Positions 6,925 to 8,897 of a stretch of DNA of 8,897 nt are shown piece after piece. The translations under genes and the position numbers were made by a program. The number at the start of each line of letters is the position of its first letter. Within the stretch, counting starts at the first letter, position 1. Location: contig SKXF01000455.1 in the NCBI GenBank assembly GCA_007128555.1, forward strand, positions 1-8,897, given 5' to 3'. This DNA comes from Clostridia bacterium. Its GTDB lineage: Bacteria; Bacillota_E; SLMV01; PUMD01. The notes below the pieces were generated by a model. It saw only the letters and a list, made by a program, of their open reading frames with translations, was not told the origin of the DNA and ran no database searches.

Positions 6925-6972
6925 ATGTCCTGGCTCGGCAGGGTACCCTAGTAGGGGAAGGCAGGTTATTTC
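6925..6972. other. 48-nt spacer upstream of rsmB with small palindromes
   Basis: This is the longest gap between genes in the window. It contains GGGTACCC (6941-6948), a perfect 8-nt palindrome overlapping CCCTAGTAGGG (6946-6956), and then a purine-rich GGGGAAGGCAGG stretch that serves as the rsmB ribosome binding site. I see no convincing -35/-10 promoter pair. The stems are too short to be called a terminator. Confidence 0.4.
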
Positions 6973-8313
6973 ATGGATCAGCCGCGAGCGATTGCCCTGG
7001 ACATCTTGAACCGGGTGGAAGAGGGGGGCTGGGCCGCCGAACTGCTCCCTCGGCGGTTGGCAGCGTCGAAACTCGATGAACGGGATCGCAGGTTTGCGAC
7101 GGAGCTCGTCAATGGGACGCTGCGCCGGCGCCTTCAACTGGACCATGTCCTGGCGCAGCTTTCGAAATACCCCCTGGAGGAGCTCGACCAGGCGGTCCGA
7201 AACACGCTGCGCCTGGGCGCCTACCAGATCATGCACATGCGGGTGCCCTCCCATGCTGCCTGCGACCAGTCCGTCCGGCTTCTTCGCAGGGTGGGCCCGG
7301 CCCGGGCCACTGGCCTGGTCAACGGGGTGCTGCGCAACCTGGTCCGGCGCCGCGAATCGATCGATTATCCCGACCGGGATGAAGACCCCGCTGGCTGGAT
7401 CTCCGTCACCGAGAGCCATCCCCTGTGGGTCGTCACGATGTGGATCGAGGAGCTGGGTTTTGAGGAGACCCTCCGGCTGTGTCGGGCCAACAATGAGCCG
7501 GCGACGGTTCAACTGCGCGTCAATCGTCTCGGGGACGCTCCCGCCGAGATACCGGGGCAGCTCCGGGCCCGGGGGATGCAGGTCAGCGGGTGTGACATGG
7601 CACCCGATGGGCTCCATTATTCGGGGGGTGGGTCGCCCTTTGAGTTGCCCGAGTATCGCGAGGGGCGGGTCTCGGTGCAGAGCGAGAGCTCCCAGATGGG
7701 CGCCCTTGCCCTGGGCGTGAGGCCCGGGATGCGGGTGTTGGATGCCTGTGCGGGAAGGGGCGGAAAGACGACCTACCTGGCCGAACAGATGGGCGATTGC
7801 GGGGAGATCGTGGCCGTGGATCGGCACCGGTTCAAGCTGGAAGCCCTGGAGCGGGACTGCGACCGGCTGCAGCTGACGATCGTCAGGACCCTCTGTGCCG
7901 ATGCCACGGATCTGCCCGGGGATCTCGGCACCTTTGACGCGGTACTCGTCGATGCCCCGTGCAGCGGCCTGGGAATCCTCGGGCGTCATCCCGAGGCCCG
8001 CTGGCAGAAGGGGCCGAAGATCCTGCAGGACATGCCGGTGCTTCAGCGAAAGATCCTGGATGCGGTGTCCTCCCGGGTCAGGCCCGGTGGGGTGCTCACC
8101 TACTGCACCTGCTCCATTGCCCGGGCGGAGAACGCCCGGGTGGTGCAGCGGTTTCTGCAGGAGCAGGCGGACTATGCCCCCGGGGCTCTGCCGCCCACCT
8201 TTGCCCCCGTTGCCCAGTCTTCACCGGGGATGCTCCAGATGCTTCCCCATGTTCACGGCAGCGACGGATTTTTCATCGCCAGATTGCAGCGTACGCAGGG
8301 GGGATCACAGTGA
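6973..8313 (+). CDS. rsmB: 16S rRNA (cytosine967-C5)-methyltransferase RsmB
   Basis: S-adenosylmethionine-dependent enzyme that places m5C on 16S rRNA (position 967 in E. coli numbering) during small-subunit maturation. It is 446 residues, a normal length. Residues about 1-130 form the NusB-like RNA-binding domain typical of RsmB/Sun. A linker follows, and the Rossmann methyltransferase domain begins near 230 (SVQSESSQMGA). Motif I is DACAGRGGKT (257-266) and the acidic end of strand 2 is VDRHR (282-286). Motif IV is VDAPCSGLG with C330, and motif VI is LTYCTCS with C380 as the expected nucleophile. C330 is the partner that releases product. The end of the protein has HGSDGFFIA (428-436), the usual C-terminal motif. 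The start ATG is preceded by GGGGAAGGCAGG. The stop codon overlaps the GTG start of rlmN. Confidence 0.96.
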   Translation: MDQPRAIALDILNRVEEGGWAAELLPRRLAASKLDERDRRFATELVNGTLRRRLQLDHVLAQLSKYPLEELDQAVRNTLRLGAYQIMHMRVPSHAACDQSVRLLRRVGPARATGLVNGVLRNLVRRRESIDYPDRDEDPAGWISVTESHPLWVVTMWIEELGFEETLRLCRANNEPATVQLRVNRLGDAPAEIPGQLRARGMQVSGCDMAPDGLHYSGGGSPFELPEYREGRVSVQSESSQMGALALGVRPGMRVLDACAGRGGKTTYLAEQMGDCGEIVAVDRHRFKLEALERDCDRLQLTIVRTLCADATDLPGDLGTFDAVLVDAPCSGLGILGRHPEARWQKGPKILQDMPVLQRKILDAVSSRVRPGGVLTYCTCSIARAENARVVQRFLQEQADYAPGALPPTFAPVAQSSPGMLQMLPHVHGSDGFFIARLQRTQGGSQ

Positions 8314-8897
8314 AGACCGTGCTGATTGGAAGGACGTCACAGGAGCTGGCCCAGATCACCCGGGGCCTCGACTTGCAGGCTTACCGGGCGGATCAGCTCA
8401 TGGATTGGATGTACCGGCAGCGGGTTGACGATTTCGCACAGATGACCAATTTATCCCTTGATCTGCGCAGGAACCTGGACGAGCGATTCCGGGTCTGTGA
8501 TATGGAGGTCCTACAGCACCGGATCGGGGCCGAGGGCACGGAGAAATTCGCCTTCACCCTGCGTGACGGCGAGGTGGTCGAGACGGTGATCATGAGGTAT
8601 GAGCACGGCGTTTCGCTGTGCCTGTCCACCCAGGTCGGATGTGCGATGGGATGTCCCTTCTGCGCCACCGGCGCCGGGGGACTGGTGAGGAACCTGTCGC
8701 GCCCCGAGATCCTGGGCCAGTGGTTCCTCGCCCAGAGACGGTTGGATGAGACCGGGGAGCGCATCTCCCACGTGGTCATGATGGGCATGGGCGAGCCCCT
8801 GAATAACTACGAGCACAGCCTCAGGTCCCTCCGGCTTCTTCACTCCGAGGAGGGCCCCGGGATCGGCTACCGGAGGATGACCCTGTCCACCGTGGGG
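8310..8897 (+). CDS. rlmN: Dual-specificity 23S rRNA / tRNA adenine-C2 methyltransferase RlmN, 3' partial
   Basis: Radical-SAM enzyme that makes 2-methyladenosine in 23S rRNA (A2503 in E. coli) and in some tRNAs, affecting translational accuracy. It starts with GTG at 8310, sharing four bases (GTGA) with the rsmB stop; a G-rich site (AGGGGGGAT) lies just upstream. The frame stays open to the window end, giving 196 residues of an expected 340-370. The N-terminal accessory domain includes AYRADQLMDWMY (24-35) and MTNLSLDLR (45-53). Then come VETVIM (90-95), C104 (equivalent to the E. coli C118 that resolves the methyl-thiol intermediate), the [4Fe-4S] motif CAMGCPFC (C111, C115, C118) and GMGEPLNNY (159-167). 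The second catalytic cysteine, near the C-terminus, lies beyond the window. The resistance relative Cfr is unlikely given this operon context, though the C-terminal half is needed for full certainty. Confidence 0.96.
   Translation, partial: MKTVLIGRTSQELAQITRGLDLQAYRADQLMDWMYRQRVDDFAQMTNLSLDLRRNLDERFRVCDMEVLQHRIGAEGTEKFAFTLRDGEVVETVIMRYEHGVSLCLSTQVGCAMGCPFCATGAGGLVRNLSRPEILGQWFLAQRRLDETGERISHVVMMGMGEPLNNYEHSLRSLRLLHSEEGPGIGYRRMTLSTVG

Noticed and set aside
6921..7084. Small ORF starting at ATG 6921 and overlapping the DUF6391 stop
   Set aside because: It is out of frame with rsmB, mostly lies inside rsmB, has no good ribosome binding site and encodes no recognisable protein.
6817..7989. 390-codon open frame on the minus strand across rsmB
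   Set aside because: It lies antisense to a clearly real gene with intact rsmB motifs. Its translation is proline-, glycine- and histidine-rich without recognisable domains, as expected from a high-GC shadow frame.
8120..8140. GC-rich hairpin CCCGGGCG - 5-nt loop - CGCCCGGG in the 3' part of rsmB, considered as a terminator
   Set aside because: It falls in coding sequence just after catalytic motif VI, has no following T-tract, and rlmN continues with an overlapping start codon.
8310..8897. Possibility that the last gene is the antibiotic-resistance methyltransferase Cfr
   Set aside because: The position after rsmB and the RlmN-like N-terminal domain fit housekeeping RlmN. No mobile-element signals are present. 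The missing C-terminal half prevents an absolute call.

Overview
This window is a compact, GC-rich (by eye roughly 60-65% GC), entirely plus-strand housekeeping cluster. Eight protein-coding genes lie head to tail with almost no spacer DNA. The order is coaBC (5' end cut by the window) - priA - def-fmt (one fused ORF) - DUF116 membrane protein - YugP-type zinc metallopeptidase - DUF6391 membrane protein - rsmB - rlmN (3' end cut by the window). From general knowledge, this order (coaBC, priA, def, fmt, DUF116, zinc peptidase, rsmB, rlmN) is typical of Bacillota, especially anaerobic Clostridia-like lineages. The deformylase also carries the clostridial-looking CHEIDH form of its zinc motif. 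I infer a high-GC, probably anaerobic Bacillota; genus or class cannot be fixed from sequence alone.

Layout. Bases 1-1040 hold most of the bifunctional coenzyme A biosynthesis flavoprotein CoaBC. Bases 1054-3285 hold the replication-restart helicase PriA. Bases 3323-4768 hold a single continuous ORF with a complete peptide deformylase followed directly by a complete methionyl-tRNA formyltransferase. Bases 4761-6924 hold three tightly coupled membrane-protein genes of poorly known function: overlaps of 8 and 14 nt, then a stop codon abutting a start. After a 48-nt spacer come rsmB (16S rRNA m5C methyltransferase) and rlmN (radical-SAM m2A methyltransferase for 23S rRNA and tRNA), which share a GTGA overlap. 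I saw no terminator-like hairpin with a T-tract, no convincing promoter, no tRNA or rRNA, no mobile element and no CRISPR array. The whole window reads as the interior of one transcription unit.

How the genes fit together. The def-fmt polypeptide would carry both ends of the N-formylmethionine cycle: adding formyl to Met-tRNAi and removing formyl from the nascent chain. RsmB and RlmN mature the ribosome, so the second half of the operon is translation-centred. The DUF116 / zinc peptidase / DUF6391 trio sits between these genes and is translationally coupled to them, but has no established role. The most interesting points are the Def-Fmt fusion, the membrane trio (a cysteine-rich DUF116, an HExxH protease and an HxxEH-bearing DUF6391), and two substitutions at normally conserved cysteines: Cys to Gly in a PriA zinc site and Cys to Ser at the CoaC reducing-cysteine position. 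No gene shows an obvious frameshift.
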